Assembly (NCBI GenBank): GCA_937125285.1 | Contig: CAKZLH010000012.1 | Span: 1-56,699 of the forward strand | Length of the DNA: 56,699 nt | Reading direction: 5' to 3' | Origin: an uncultured Balneolaceae bacterium | GTDB taxonomy: Bacteria > Bacteroidota > Rhodothermia > Balneolales > Balneolaceae | Notes under the pieces: generated by a model | The model's database searches: none | What the model was told of the DNA's origin: nothing | What the model saw: the letters and a program-made list of their open reading frames with translations, nothing else | Shown: piece by piece, positions 27,301 through 35,005 of the stretch | Layout of the letters: each line of letters starts with the position of its first letter | Numbering within the stretch: the first letter of the stretch is position 1 | Position numbers and translations under genes: made by a program

Positions 27301-27852
27301 AAAAAATTATTGGATGAACAACCTTTTCATGTTTGGTTACCAAGTTTTGAAATAGGTGAAACAGAAGAAGAATACACTAGAAATAAAATTCGAGAATTCG
27401 AACCTTGGTTAAGTCAACGACATGCAGAGCCGGGTATTGATGAGTATGATCCTTTTGGAGTTACCAGAACCATCCAGAGGCCAATGTTTTCGAAAGAAAT
27501 CCAGTCAGAGTTCAAAATAAGTAGCGAGGACTCATTCAATAGATATTGGAAAAAATTAGACAACAAAATTATTGCGCGATCAGAGGCATGGGGATATGAA
27601 GATAATATCGATAGCTCAAATTCAAATACTGGTGTTCGCCTTAGTTGTACCCCTGAATTGATATCAGAAATACTATCTACATTAGATAAAAAACTTCTCA
27701 TACTTATTAAACTTGAAAGATATGAAACGGGAGAGGAACGACATTCTAGTGGGAAATTTTCACATACAATTGCACTAGCAGAAATTGATAAACATCTAAA
27801 GTATAAATTCCATATTGGAGCTGTTAACCATATACATAAGAATAGATTATAA
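21373..27852 (+). CDS. Giant Cap4-nuclease / STAND NTPase / helical-repeat protein (Avs-like)
   Basis: 2159 residues. Residues 1-210 resemble a Cap4/DUF4297 dsDNA endonuclease: HEYHENW near 18-24, Asp64 in EIADATLYYG, and Gln85-x-Lys87 in VVTQFKYS. A STAND NTPase follows with P-loop NGGVGKT at about 296-302, a Walker B-like LILILDAID near 395 and VVSCRPYRK near 437. The remaining 1500 residues look like alpha-helical repeats used as a sensor, with a YHRMSDDFHTYGQYIGWH segment near the end. This is the architecture of Avs/STAND anti-phage proteins, in which sensing of a phage protein triggers the nuclease. Base composition is more AT-rich than neighbouring genes. Which subtype, and whether it is known, cannot be decided here. 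Confidence 0.8.
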   Translation: MARTKKGINSVRASRDGHEYHENWIARKSMQLLLQEENLVGIAVEGLSPVDELKAKSETVEIADATLYYGEKPSFKEAEKVVVTQFKYSISKSEVEFRASDAKKTITKFAQAYKDLSSRFGPDEVHSKLSFELITNRPIYKDFQEALKGIARSETLTGAVKKQAEQVKRVVDLEEQQFIHFVERCTIVGLTGNLSEIKKDTARTVVNWSSSNDAIARIRLGALRQLARDKAGYAGSNNNIIRRVDIFGCLDISDEDELFPCPSSLPEINKVVIRNQQENAVTFISKSDTPVLLTANGGVGKTVFLSSLRERLSQDNEVLLFDCFGGGTYRSPEDSRHLPKRGLVHIANTLACRSLCDPMLPGNSNSEELFKTFKKRIKQAISAIKKINSNRNLILILDAIDNAAEHAQDRNEDSFPTLLLESLAFGDKIEGFKVVVSCRPYRKKISIREGTKVNEFVLLPFDYSETELFLNNNIKNVSDVEVKVAFARSGGNPRILEHLTSSDRGLLDISEIQKTIDLNDLINERISSALSDIYKKGYKQNEIQRFLAGLSVLPPAIPMDDFAEIFDIEESLIESFAADLAPLLERTKFGIIFRDEPTETFVKNEYGSSDKSLKLVAENLFKKQEKSVYATRALPGLLQKIGATDKLFELAFDQRFPSSVSSSTGKRTIRLSRLKAALKQSLKEQNYKQVIQLMVELSSLVSVNQSGTNYLLSSPDLTALSKDIHSFRRLFEARTRWGGARHSRLAIANTLLGDFHEATRNIQNAGEWVRHYVESERQRKEEDDYYQKEVPSPEKIDIAAIPFGEIVQGNVDKAISFIRIWRDWYAYEFGEYLFSFIKQFQVQNPTGEKVVDSFLDSLSNEFGMLTSALAFIELDSKSSKKIIKKLAKLSKNSRANRETERDWKWKNQLQYGLLKVSVLATLNGCEKETLQIQKSIRTKRPRTYTFSSHQYSYEAAEYFIQKAIIANAQKKALKKNDFLPEELWSTIKGKRIKEADFWDRVKEEIENEYQIQIKNLENKRDGAYNRKEESEKFLNTIFSDLFNLTDAFKNTLDDSHDPNQAFIQFLDRWKEINNKSNNYISRNKSRFFEQYGASLGIFTLWVRKDLNQVAIEKFIVCIEELEFKNIDRLIFIVSILSGRATLHELAGKVAIKAKALIDQESDIDERAPLCIKLSRALFMASTSEATALYKQGLELMDSIGSGDYWYISELLHFVTKLKGEEISEENGHVLTNLCELNMPYDEEKFPWSTFGMALSNVMGMKTLSKLSRWDDRGKIRLEYTLRPFLYGLIYYGKICPELALSLNLLTNPAELHGSDTKDFAMLLKTKSYSNMTDVILESLRQYDMNLKGFPYGETLEFFSTAIQEIVGFDSELFKELQLSSEHFEKVRIEENKTNYPEEPHTKLPGRLNEKEQAKKRELLDLSKSINPIDALEISKVLEKANEREYFHQIREFLGHLRLKVSFSDRAKYISVIAGIANLGYHLKIWELKACKKEWEPSSLGLNENFQELSGTLLTLHIDELIENDRFSSYDFTTIAKLTGVDQKKLTLQLVQFLINNEIETPGSAWVSLASNISDELSEGIGQKSLVRLLQSSAIELARNVEDGEWTSELYLENDEVEVSASLIWHRLGSPYAEERWRAGHSIRCLAKFNRWDTIESIVNKARNEKPNSFLPSEFKFFYLHAKLWLLISLARLALDYPEEISNFEEFLFSFLLDDNEFHVLMKNFAASALLSCYSKGGIELSENQVEVLENVNLSILDKVESKFPKFLGIHPTKSKDISIPNKEYFLDIDFRKYQVNHLSDLFDVPFSIVEGLVIEVADLLDSEIEHMHENNGRPSHRRDRYHRMSDDFHTYGQYIGWHSLFITAGILLSKVALVEDEYDENPWKTWLKGYTLSKADGLWLSDGLDSIPLDTKVNLLERKENIICLTGDETILKSLFGIENAVFKKIVVKGSFNSGDNVSVLINSSLIDPKDSSVLIKKLLDEQPFHVWLPSFEIGETEEEYTRNKIREFEPWLSQRHAEPGIDEYDPFGVTRTIQRPMFSKEIQSEFKISSEDSFNRYWKKLDNKIIARSEAWGYEDNIDSSNSNTGVRLSCTPELISEILSTLDKKLLILIKLERYETGEERHSSGKFSHTIALAEIDKHLKYKFHIGAVNHIHKNRL

Positions 27853-27919
27853 TTTCACTTACAAATCCTTAACTAGATTCAGCATTGGATTATTTTGGTT
27901 TGAATCTGGAGAATCCACA

Positions 27920-28564
27920 ATGATCGATTATTTAGACATCTACCTTCACCCAATTCATTTTGAAGCAGAAGAGCTTGTAGAAATTATTCAGAATTCGTTA
28001 ACACAATCCGGGGTTTTTGAATTTCAAGAAGAAGAGAGCACTGATTATGCTCGTGATATTTTCAGCGCAGCTTGCATTGTTAATTATTTAGAAAATGATG
28101 TCCCAGTTGCGAAATTGGCTTTTGCCAAGGCTTCTACCAGAAAGGGACTTTATCTCGCAAATATTGTTCCTAAGCCCAGTGGTTCTATTTCAATGGAAAA
28201 ATACAATGAAATTGGACTGCTTTTTATTCGTGAGTTTAAGGCGTTTTACATCTACCAAGATAAACGGGTTACTATCACATCAACTGGGGAAGCTATTGCC
28301 TTAGCCGATATTATACCTGGAAGTAAAACACGTACATTTTTCCAGAGATATTTGAATGCCCACCCTCTTAGCTACCATCCTTTGGATATAGAAAGATTAG
28401 ACGTTTTTATTTGTGCCCATTCAAGGTTCCGCTCATCTATTAAACTTGAGCTTTTGAATCGTTATTTAAAAGAAGAATTAAATTGGGATAAAAAGGATGC
28501 CAATTGGTGCACTAAAAGAATTAGTACTGGGCTTCGAGTATTAGAGGTTAATCGGAAATTTTAA
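27920..28564 (+). CDS. Unrecognised 214-aa protein in the defence-like cluster
   Basis: Start chosen at 27920, 67 bases after the giant gene; the longer upstream frame overlaps that gene. A soluble alpha/beta protein with no motif I can name: an acidic N-terminus, a beta-rich middle (PVAKLAFAKASTRKGLYLAN), and a C-terminal helical part with several Trp and Lys. It ends 2 bases before the nuclease-like gene, so the two are surely co-expressed. It may be an accessory or regulator of the adjacent nuclease. Confidence 0.75.
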   Translation: MIDYLDIYLHPIHFEAEELVEIIQNSLTQSGVFEFQEEESTDYARDIFSAACIVNYLENDVPVAKLAFAKASTRKGLYLANIVPKPSGSISMEKYNEIGLLFIREFKAFYIYQDKRVTITSTGEAIALADIIPGSKTRTFFQRYLNAHPLSYHPLDIERLDVFICAHSRFRSSIKLELLNRYLKEELNWDKKDANWCTKRISTGLRVLEVNRKF

Positions 28565-28566
28565 TC

Positions 28567-29268
28567 ATGAATATACCCGTCAGTTCACTTGGAGTAGCCT
28601 ATGATTATGAAGAAATTCTTCCTTCCAAAGATTCAATTGACTTCTTCGCAGAACGATTTGAGGGCTCTCCTTCGGACACAAAAAGAATCGAACAAGTGTT
28701 AGTTCGATGGCTTTTTACCCGTTCTTCGGCAAAAGATCTGCTCTATACTGCACTTGGTTTAAATGATAATCCTATTCTAAAGTTTGAAATTTCGAAACCC
28801 TTCTCAGAAAGAGAATTTGATGTTCTCAGTTGGAACCGAGGAGCTCCACATGAAGCAGTAGCTGTAGAATGCAAAAGAGCAAAAATTAAGAAAGAAAGTT
28901 TCCTAAACGATGATGTTACTGGTTTACATAAACTTTCCGAGGGAGTTATCCAAGCAGACAAACTGCTTGAAGTAGGCTTTTTTAAGACATATTTATTGAT
29001 CATGACTGTGGTTGATGGCAGAGAAAGAACTATGTACAATCAATTATCAAGAGGTGCAAACAAAGTGCAATTAGATAGAATTTTTGACTTCCCCAATCGA
29101 GATGAGCTACATAAAGATGTTGGACTTATATTTGTAGAAATTGTGCAAACGACTGATGCTCCTTTGTCTCAAACTGGATTCATCTCAGTCTCTGTAGCTC
29201 GATCGTCAACTCCTCAGACTCAAAAGCCAATTTTGACTAAAAAAATTGCCCAACAAATTATTAACTAG
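28567..29268 (+). CDS. PD-(D/E)xK nuclease-like protein in the defence-like cluster
   Basis: 233 residues. FSEREFDVLSWNRG followed about 15 residues later by AVAVECKRAKIKK gives the Asp and Glu-x-Lys pattern of a PD-(D/E)xK nuclease core, and a conserved Gln-like helix follows (LHKLSEGVIQADKLL). A beta-strand block (FKTYLLIMTVVDGRERT) and a Ser/Thr/Gln-rich C-terminus end it. It may be a second effector of the system or an independent DNA-end enzyme. Nuclease activity is inferred from motif only. Confidence 0.7.
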   Translation: MNIPVSSLGVAYDYEEILPSKDSIDFFAERFEGSPSDTKRIEQVLVRWLFTRSSAKDLLYTALGLNDNPILKFEISKPFSEREFDVLSWNRGAPHEAVAVECKRAKIKKESFLNDDVTGLHKLSEGVIQADKLLEVGFFKTYLLIMTVVDGRERTMYNQLSRGANKVQLDRIFDFPNRDELHKDVGLIFVEIVQTTDAPLSQTGFISVSVARSSTPQTQKPILTKKIAQQIIN

Positions 29269-29322
29269 ATCATTACTCGCTCGCAAGTAGAAGGTTCTGG
29301 GTTCTACCAACCACTTATAAAA

Positions 29323-29342
29323 TTTTCACAAAAGTGTGTAAG
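29323..29342 (+). promoter_or_regulatory. Dyad operator upstream of the copper/silver operon
   Basis: TTTTCAC-N6-GTGTAAG, which read on the opposite strand is CTTACAC-N6-GTGAAAA. It matches the dyad at 52127-52146 upstream of the other RND operon, half-sites and spacing alike, about 50 bases before the first gene. The 122-base gap contains no other clear feature. Confidence 0.6.
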
Positions 29343-29390
29343 ATTTTATACTCCCTTTCTTATTAGGCTCTCATTTTGTACTATTAAAAT

Positions 29391-29849
29391 GTGAAAAAAA
29401 TTAGATCACATAGTATTTCTTATGTAATCCTAAGCTTTCTCCTTAGCGTTACAATGCTTGTGCCAGCTCAAGAACTCATGCTTTGGTGTGATATGATGGA
29501 AATGGATATGACCGAACATCATGAGGCCATGACTATGCAAGTGGACAGCACACATTCGCAAAATGCGAAGCATTGTAATGTATCGGATTTTGGTTCAACA
29601 GAAACACCATCTGATATTATTTGCGAAGTAAAAGTTGATTGTAACTGTGTATCTGTTCAAAATGGTACTAATGATTATGCAGTTTTAGGTTCTTCAACCG
29701 TAGGCGTTCAAATACCAGTACCTACTTCTATTCTTAATATCTCTGATACTCAGTATTCTCTAAAAGTTCAAACCCCTCCACCCATTTGGAGCTTCGCCTC
29801 ATATTCGCCTCCTGATCTTTTCTTGGCGAATGAGTCTTTTTTGATTTAG
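29391..29849 (+). CDS. Small secreted Met/His/Cys-rich protein heading the copper operon
   Basis: 152 residues with a signal peptide (about residues 10-27, VPAQE). The mature N-terminus is a dense run of Met, His, Asp and Cys (WCDMMEMDMTEHHEAMTMQ), typical of periplasmic copper or silver binding; two Cys follow in DCNCVS. The C-terminus is Pro- and aromatic-rich. It is the first gene of an operon with CusABC, and a similar His-rich protein heads the Czc-type operon at 51617. Likely a periplasmic metal buffer; not a named family to me. Confidence 0.75.
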   Translation: MKKIRSHSISYVILSFLLSVTMLVPAQELMLWCDMMEMDMTEHHEAMTMQVDSTHSQNAKHCNVSDFGSTETPSDIICEVKVDCNCVSVQNGTNDYAVLGSSTVGVQIPVPTSILNISDTQYSLKVQTPPPIWSFASYSPPDLFLANESFLI

Positions 29850-29974
29850 GGATAAAATAGTCTCTGGCTTACTTAAGCCATGGAAAAGGTACGCTTCACA
29901 CACAGGTTCTTCGTCTTTTCCCACTATTTCAAATGCTGAGTGATTACTCAGCCTATCTCTCTAAATCCGAAATC

Positions 29975-32900
29975 ATGTTAAATAAAACCATACGTTTTTT
30001 TCTTGAAAACAAGTTGATAGCAATACTTCTGTTGCTACTATTAATAGGCTGGGGAATCATCGTATCTCCTTTTGGTTGGAGTTTTGCTTCCTTACCAAGC
30101 GACCCAGTCCCAGTTGATGCCATCCCTGATCTGGGCGAGAATCAACAAATCGTTTACACTCCTTGGGCAGGTCAATCCCCACAGGATGTAGAAGACCAAA
30201 TTACCTATCCACTAACAACTCAGTTACTTACAGTTCCTGGTGTAAAAACAGTTCGCAGCACCTCTATCATTGGCTTTTCCAGCATATATGTCATTTTCAA
30301 CGAAGAGGTGGATTTTTACTGGAGCCGATCACGCATCCTCGAAAAACTGAATTCCCTACCTGGCGGAACCCTCCCTGAAGATGTAACACCAGCACTTGGT
30401 CCCGATGCCACGGGGCTTGGTCAGGTTTTTTGGTACACTCTAGAAGGTCGCGATGAAGAAGGGAATCCGGCCGGAGGTTGGGATCTTCAGGAGCTTCGTA
30501 GTATTCAGGATTATTATGTGGGATATGCACTTTCCGGGGCTGAAGGTGTAGCTGAAGTATCACCAATAGGAGGTTACATAAAAGAATATCAGGTAGATGT
30601 GAACCCAAACTTACTTCAGGTGTATAATATAAGCCTCACTGATGTATTTAATGCCGTTCGCAAAAGTAATGCAGAGGTAGCTGCCAGAACCATTGAGCTT
30701 AATAATGCAGAATACCTGATTCGTGGATTAGGCTATATACGCGGTCTTGAAGATCTGGAGGAATCGGTAGTTAAAGTGGTAGACAATACTCCAGTTCGGG
30801 TAAAGGACGTAGCCTTTGTAACGATGGGACCCGCCATGCGGCGCGGTGCCTTGGATAAGGCGGGAGCGGAAGCAGTGGGAGCTGTTGTCGTTGCCCGCCA
30901 GGGAGCAAACCCGCAAGAAGTGATTGATAATGTAAAAGCTAAAATCAAAGAACTAAGCCCCGGACTGCCCATTAAAACCCTCGCTGATGGTACATCATCA
31001 AAAGTAACCATCGTCCCGTTTTATGATCGTTCGGAGTTAATTTCTGAAACATTAGGTACTTTAGAAGAAGCTCTCACCCTCGAAATCCTGATTACGATTA
31101 TTGTCATTGTAATCATGGTTATGAATTTGCGCACCTCCTTCCTCATTTCAGCTATGTTACCGGTGGCCGTGCTAATGACCTTTATAGCCATGAAATACGG
31201 AGGGGTTGACGCAAATATTGTTGCCCTTTCTGGAATAGCTATTGCTATCGGAACCATTGTAGATATGGGAGTAATCCTCTCTGAAAATATGCTGCGCCAT
31301 ATTGAGAATAAAAGTGAGGATGAGCCTTTACTTGAAGTTATTTACAATGCGACCACTGAAGTCGCTTCAGCTGTTGTTACAGCAGTTTCTACTACTATCG
31401 TAAGTTTCCTACCTGTGTTCACAATGATTGCAGCAGAAGGGAAACTGTTCAAACCATTGGCTTACACCAAAACTTTTGCTTTAGTAGCTTCCATAATCAT
31501 TTCCATTACTCTTATCCCACCCTTTGCTCATTGGCTGTTTTCAATCAGGATTAATAAACGGATAATAAAACTGTTCTGGAACCTAGCATTAGTAACCGTT
31601 GGAGTAATCATTCTTATTATAGGTCCTATCTGGGCAGGCTTGGCATTAATTGGATTTGGGTTCATTAATGGTTCTACACTATTTCTTTCTGATAAATTTG
31701 CAAATAGAACAAAATTTCTCAACAATGGATTAAGTGTAGTTATTGTGACCTGGCTACTCACACAATACTGGCTCCCACTCGGTCCGTCAACTGCATTCAC
31801 TTGGAATTTATTCTTTGTGATTTTACTAATTGGTATGATCCTATTGAGTTTTTGGCTGGTCATTCATTATTACGGGGTTCTAATAGCCTGGTGCCTGGAT
31901 CACAAACTCACATTTCTTTCTATTCCTTCCTTCTTCATGATACTCGGAATGGTTATTTGGTTGGGATTCGGGACTGTTTTCGGATTCATTGGCAAAACAG
32001 GTCTTGAACATACGCGACTCTGGTCAGCAGCAGAAGAAACCTTCCCCGGATTGGGTAAAGAATTCATGCCAGCCTTAGATGAAGGTGCCTTTCTACTTAT
32101 GCCCACTACAATGCCTCATGCCGGAGTTGAAGAAGCACTTGATGTTATGCAGAAAATTGATATGGCAGTTGCAGCAATACCGGAAGTAGAAAATGTAGTT
32201 GGTAAAATGGGGCGTACAACTTCTGCGCTCGATCCTGCTCCCATTTCTATGTATGAAAACCTTATTGAATACAAATCCGAGTATAAAACCGGTGAGGATG
32301 GACGTCGAATCCAATTTAAAATAGATAGTTATGGAGAGTTTGTTCGAGATGAATCAGGAGAGTTAATTCCCGACCAAAATGGAAAATACTTTCGTCAATG
32401 GCGTGATCATATTCAAACACCCGATGACATCTGGAATGAAATTGTAGCCGCAGCCAAAATTCCAGGAACAACCTCAGCTCCTAAACTCCAGCCTATTCAG
32501 ACCCGGTTAGTTATGTTGCAATCTGGTATGAGAGCACCAATGGGTGTGAAAGTAAAAGGCCCCAATCTGGAAACGATTGAAGCTTTCGGACTTCAGCTGG
32601 AGGAAGTATTAAAACAGACTCCTGGTGTAAACCCTTCTTCCGTATTTGCTGACCGTATCGTTGGAAAGCCTTACCTCGAAATAAACTGGGATCGAACCCA
32701 ACTGGCTCGGTATGGACTTTCTGTGCAGGACGTACAGCGATTTGTAACCATTGGAATTGGCGGTATGCCCGCATCAACTTCAGTAGAAGGTCGCGAGCGA
32801 TATCCTATCCGAGTACGATATGCAAGAGAATTCCGGGATAGCCCTGAAGCTATCTCTGGTTTACTAGTTCCCACAGAATCAGGTGCCCAGATACCCCTCT

Positions 32901-33715
32901 CTCAACTTGCAAGTATTGAATTTCGCAGAGGACCTCAAGCCATCAAAAGTGAGGATACCTTCCTGATTGGATACGTGATTTTTGATAAAACCGACGACTA
33001 TGCCGAGGTTGAGGTTATTGAAAACGCACAACAAACAATTCAGCAAAAAATAGCGGATGGTTCTTTGAATATACCTGCCGGTATCAGTTTTGAATTTGCC
33101 GGGAGTTATGAAAATCAGGTTCGGGCTGAAAAGCGATTGGGGATCATCCTACCTATCGCACTCATCGCCATTTTCCTGATTATGTATTTCCAGTTCAAAT
33201 CTGTTGCTACAACAGGTATGATTTTCACCAGCATTTTCGTGGCTTGGGCAGGAGGGTTCCTTCTCGTATGGCTCTATGGACAACCTTGGTTTTTGGATTT
33301 CGACCTGTTTGGACAGAATCTCCGGGATCTTTTTCAAATGGGCAAAATAAATCTGAGCGTAGCCGTTTGGGTCGGGTTTATAGCTCTCTTCGGTGTGGCT
33401 TCTGATGGAGGTGTGGTAATGGCAACCTACCTCGATCAATTATTTGATCGCAAGAAGCCTTCAAGCAATGAAGAGATTAGGGCTGCGGTAATAGAAGCAA
33501 GTACCCGAAGAATTCGACCCACCCTCATGACCACAGCCACTACCATTCTGGCTTTAATACCAGTACTCACCTCAACAGGGCGTGGAGCTGATATTATGGT
33601 TCCCATGGCAATTCCAAGTGTGGGTGGAATGCTCCTTCAGGTCATAACCCTGTTCGTCGTGCCTGTTCTTTATGCAATTTGGAAAGAATTCAACCTCAAA
33701 AGGAGCTTAAAATGA
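29975..33715 (+). CDS. cusA: CusA-type copper/silver RND efflux pump
   Basis: 1246 residues from the Met at 29975 (a 14-residue longer start is possible). Motifs of the heavy-metal RND group: VPVDAIPDLGENQQIVYTPW, GIAIAIGTIVDMGVILSENM in TM4, and MPALDEGAFLLMPTTMPHAG. The TM4 signature is of the Cu+/Ag+ (HME-4) type rather than the Zn/Co type. Extra membrane segments (about 520-680) and a periplasmic insert near 770-830 are usual in Bacteroidota. It drives proton-coupled efflux through CusB and the outer-membrane factor that follow. The stop overlaps the next start (ATGA). Confidence 0.95.
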   Translation: MLNKTIRFFLENKLIAILLLLLLIGWGIIVSPFGWSFASLPSDPVPVDAIPDLGENQQIVYTPWAGQSPQDVEDQITYPLTTQLLTVPGVKTVRSTSIIGFSSIYVIFNEEVDFYWSRSRILEKLNSLPGGTLPEDVTPALGPDATGLGQVFWYTLEGRDEEGNPAGGWDLQELRSIQDYYVGYALSGAEGVAEVSPIGGYIKEYQVDVNPNLLQVYNISLTDVFNAVRKSNAEVAARTIELNNAEYLIRGLGYIRGLEDLEESVVKVVDNTPVRVKDVAFVTMGPAMRRGALDKAGAEAVGAVVVARQGANPQEVIDNVKAKIKELSPGLPIKTLADGTSSKVTIVPFYDRSELISETLGTLEEALTLEILITIIVIVIMVMNLRTSFLISAMLPVAVLMTFIAMKYGGVDANIVALSGIAIAIGTIVDMGVILSENMLRHIENKSEDEPLLEVIYNATTEVASAVVTAVSTTIVSFLPVFTMIAAEGKLFKPLAYTKTFALVASIIISITLIPPFAHWLFSIRINKRIIKLFWNLALVTVGVIILIIGPIWAGLALIGFGFINGSTLFLSDKFANRTKFLNNGLSVVIVTWLLTQYWLPLGPSTAFTWNLFFVILLIGMILLSFWLVIHYYGVLIAWCLDHKLTFLSIPSFFMILGMVIWLGFGTVFGFIGKTGLEHTRLWSAAEETFPGLGKEFMPALDEGAFLLMPTTMPHAGVEEALDVMQKIDMAVAAIPEVENVVGKMGRTTSALDPAPISMYENLIEYKSEYKTGEDGRRIQFKIDSYGEFVRDESGELIPDQNGKYFRQWRDHIQTPDDIWNEIVAAAKIPGTTSAPKLQPIQTRLVMLQSGMRAPMGVKVKGPNLETIEAFGLQLEEVLKQTPGVNPSSVFADRIVGKPYLEINWDRTQLARYGLSVQDVQRFVTIGIGGMPASTSVEGRERYPIRVRYAREFRDSPEAISGLLVPTESGAQIPLSQLASIEFRRGPQAIKSEDTFLIGYVIFDKTDDYAEVEVIENAQQTIQQKIADGSLNIPAGISFEFAGSYENQVRAEKRLGIILPIALIAIFLIMYFQFKSVATTGMIFTSIFVAWAGGFLLVWLYGQPWFLDFDLFGQNLRDLFQMGKINLSVAVWVGFIALFGVASDGGVVMATYLDQLFDRKKPSSNEEIRAAVIEASTRRIRPTLMTTATTILALIPVLTSTGRGADIMVPMAIPSVGGMLLQVITLFVVPVLYAIWKEFNLKRSLK

Positions 33716-34995
33716 GACAAATTTATAAATTTTACTATCTACTCATTCTACTTACTGTTTCTCTATCAGCAAACGCTGTAAGCCAAACACTGGAAGAGTA
33801 TCAGACTCAAGCTGCGCAAAATAACCCACAGTTACGTGCTGTTTATTTTGAGTATCTGGCATCACTCCAAAAAGCTCCTCAGGTTAGCGCACTTCCCGAT
33901 CCGGAAGTTGCATTTGCATACTTCATCAGCCCGATAGAAACCCGGCTGGGACCTCAAAGAGCAAGACTCTCTGCCACCCAAATGTTTCCTTGGTTTGGCT
34001 CCCTGGATGATCGTGAGGCAGAAAGCAATCTTAATGCAAAAGCTAAATTTGAGCAGTTCCAAGAACACAGGAATCGTCTGTTTTATAATATGGAACAACT
34101 TTGGGCCGAGCTGTATGAGATTCAGGAGCAGATCCTTCTCGCAAATAAAAACCTAGAGATTGTAAACACCCTTGTTAACACCAGTCTACGTAAGTATGAA
34201 ACCGGACTTGTTCCGCAAGTAGATGTATTACGAGCCCAAATTGAACAAGAGGATCTAAAAACAAAAATCCAGTTGCTGGAAGACAATAAAGAACTTCTGA
34301 TAAAGCAGTTTAATGAGCTTAGAAACATAGAACCTGATGAAACGATTCTTCTGCCAGACACCCTGCCAAAAAATTCGGTATCGACAGTCGATGAACAAGA
34401 GTTGTTAATTAAAGTTAACGCTCGTAATCCTAATTTGAATCAGCTGCGATATAAAGAAGAAGCAGCTGAAAGAGCTATTCAAATTGCGGAAAATAATGGA
34501 AACCCTTCTTTCGGAATTGGATTGGATTATATCGCTACTGGTGAGCGGAATGATATCACATCATTAACTGACAATGGTAAGGATGTCTTTATTGCTCGAT
34601 TAAGTGTAAAAGTTCCCTTATTCAGAAGAAAGTATAGAGCACAAGCTGAGGAGGCAATACTACTCCGATCTGCTGCTCAGGATAGAATCGTGGCCAGTGA
34701 AAACCAACTTGAAACAAGTTTCTATTCTGCTTTACGTGATCTTGAAGATGCTCACCTACGCTTTAAACTCTATGATGAGCAACAAATACAACGAGTAAAT
34801 CAAGCTGTAAATATTCTCCTTCAATCCTATGCATCTGACAATTCGCAGTTCGAGGAGATCCTGAGACTAGAACGAAAATTATTCGCCTATGAGCTTGAAC
34901 GAGTGAAAGCCAAGGCAGATGAATTTCAGGTAATAAGCTACATCCACTACTTGAGTGGTGAACAAAATACAACTCCAGAAGACATTAAATACTAA
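33712..34995 (+). CDS. cusC: TolC/CusC-type outer-membrane factor
   Basis: 427 residues from the Met at 33712, which overlaps the CusA stop. Signal peptide about 1-26 (cut after VSQ or nearby), then two repeats of long helices and beta strands: SALPDPEVAFAYFISP near 60, TQMFPWFGSLDDREAESN, and KVPLFRRKYRAQAEEA in the second repeat. This is the outer-membrane-efflux-protein (TolC) fold. It completes the CusCBA channel for Cu/Ag. Confidence 0.9.
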   Translation: MRQIYKFYYLLILLTVSLSANAVSQTLEEYQTQAAQNNPQLRAVYFEYLASLQKAPQVSALPDPEVAFAYFISPIETRLGPQRARLSATQMFPWFGSLDDREAESNLNAKAKFEQFQEHRNRLFYNMEQLWAELYEIQEQILLANKNLEIVNTLVNTSLRKYETGLVPQVDVLRAQIEQEDLKTKIQLLEDNKELLIKQFNELRNIEPDETILLPDTLPKNSVSTVDEQELLIKVNARNPNLNQLRYKEEAAERAIQIAENNGNPSFGIGLDYIATGERNDITSLTDNGKDVFIARLSVKVPLFRRKYRAQAEEAILLRSAAQDRIVASENQLETSFYSALRDLEDAHLRFKLYDEQQIQRVNQAVNILLQSYASDNSQFEEILRLERKLFAYELERVKAKADEFQVISYIHYLSGEQNTTPEDIKY

Positions 34996-35005
34996 TCCCA
35001 GATTC

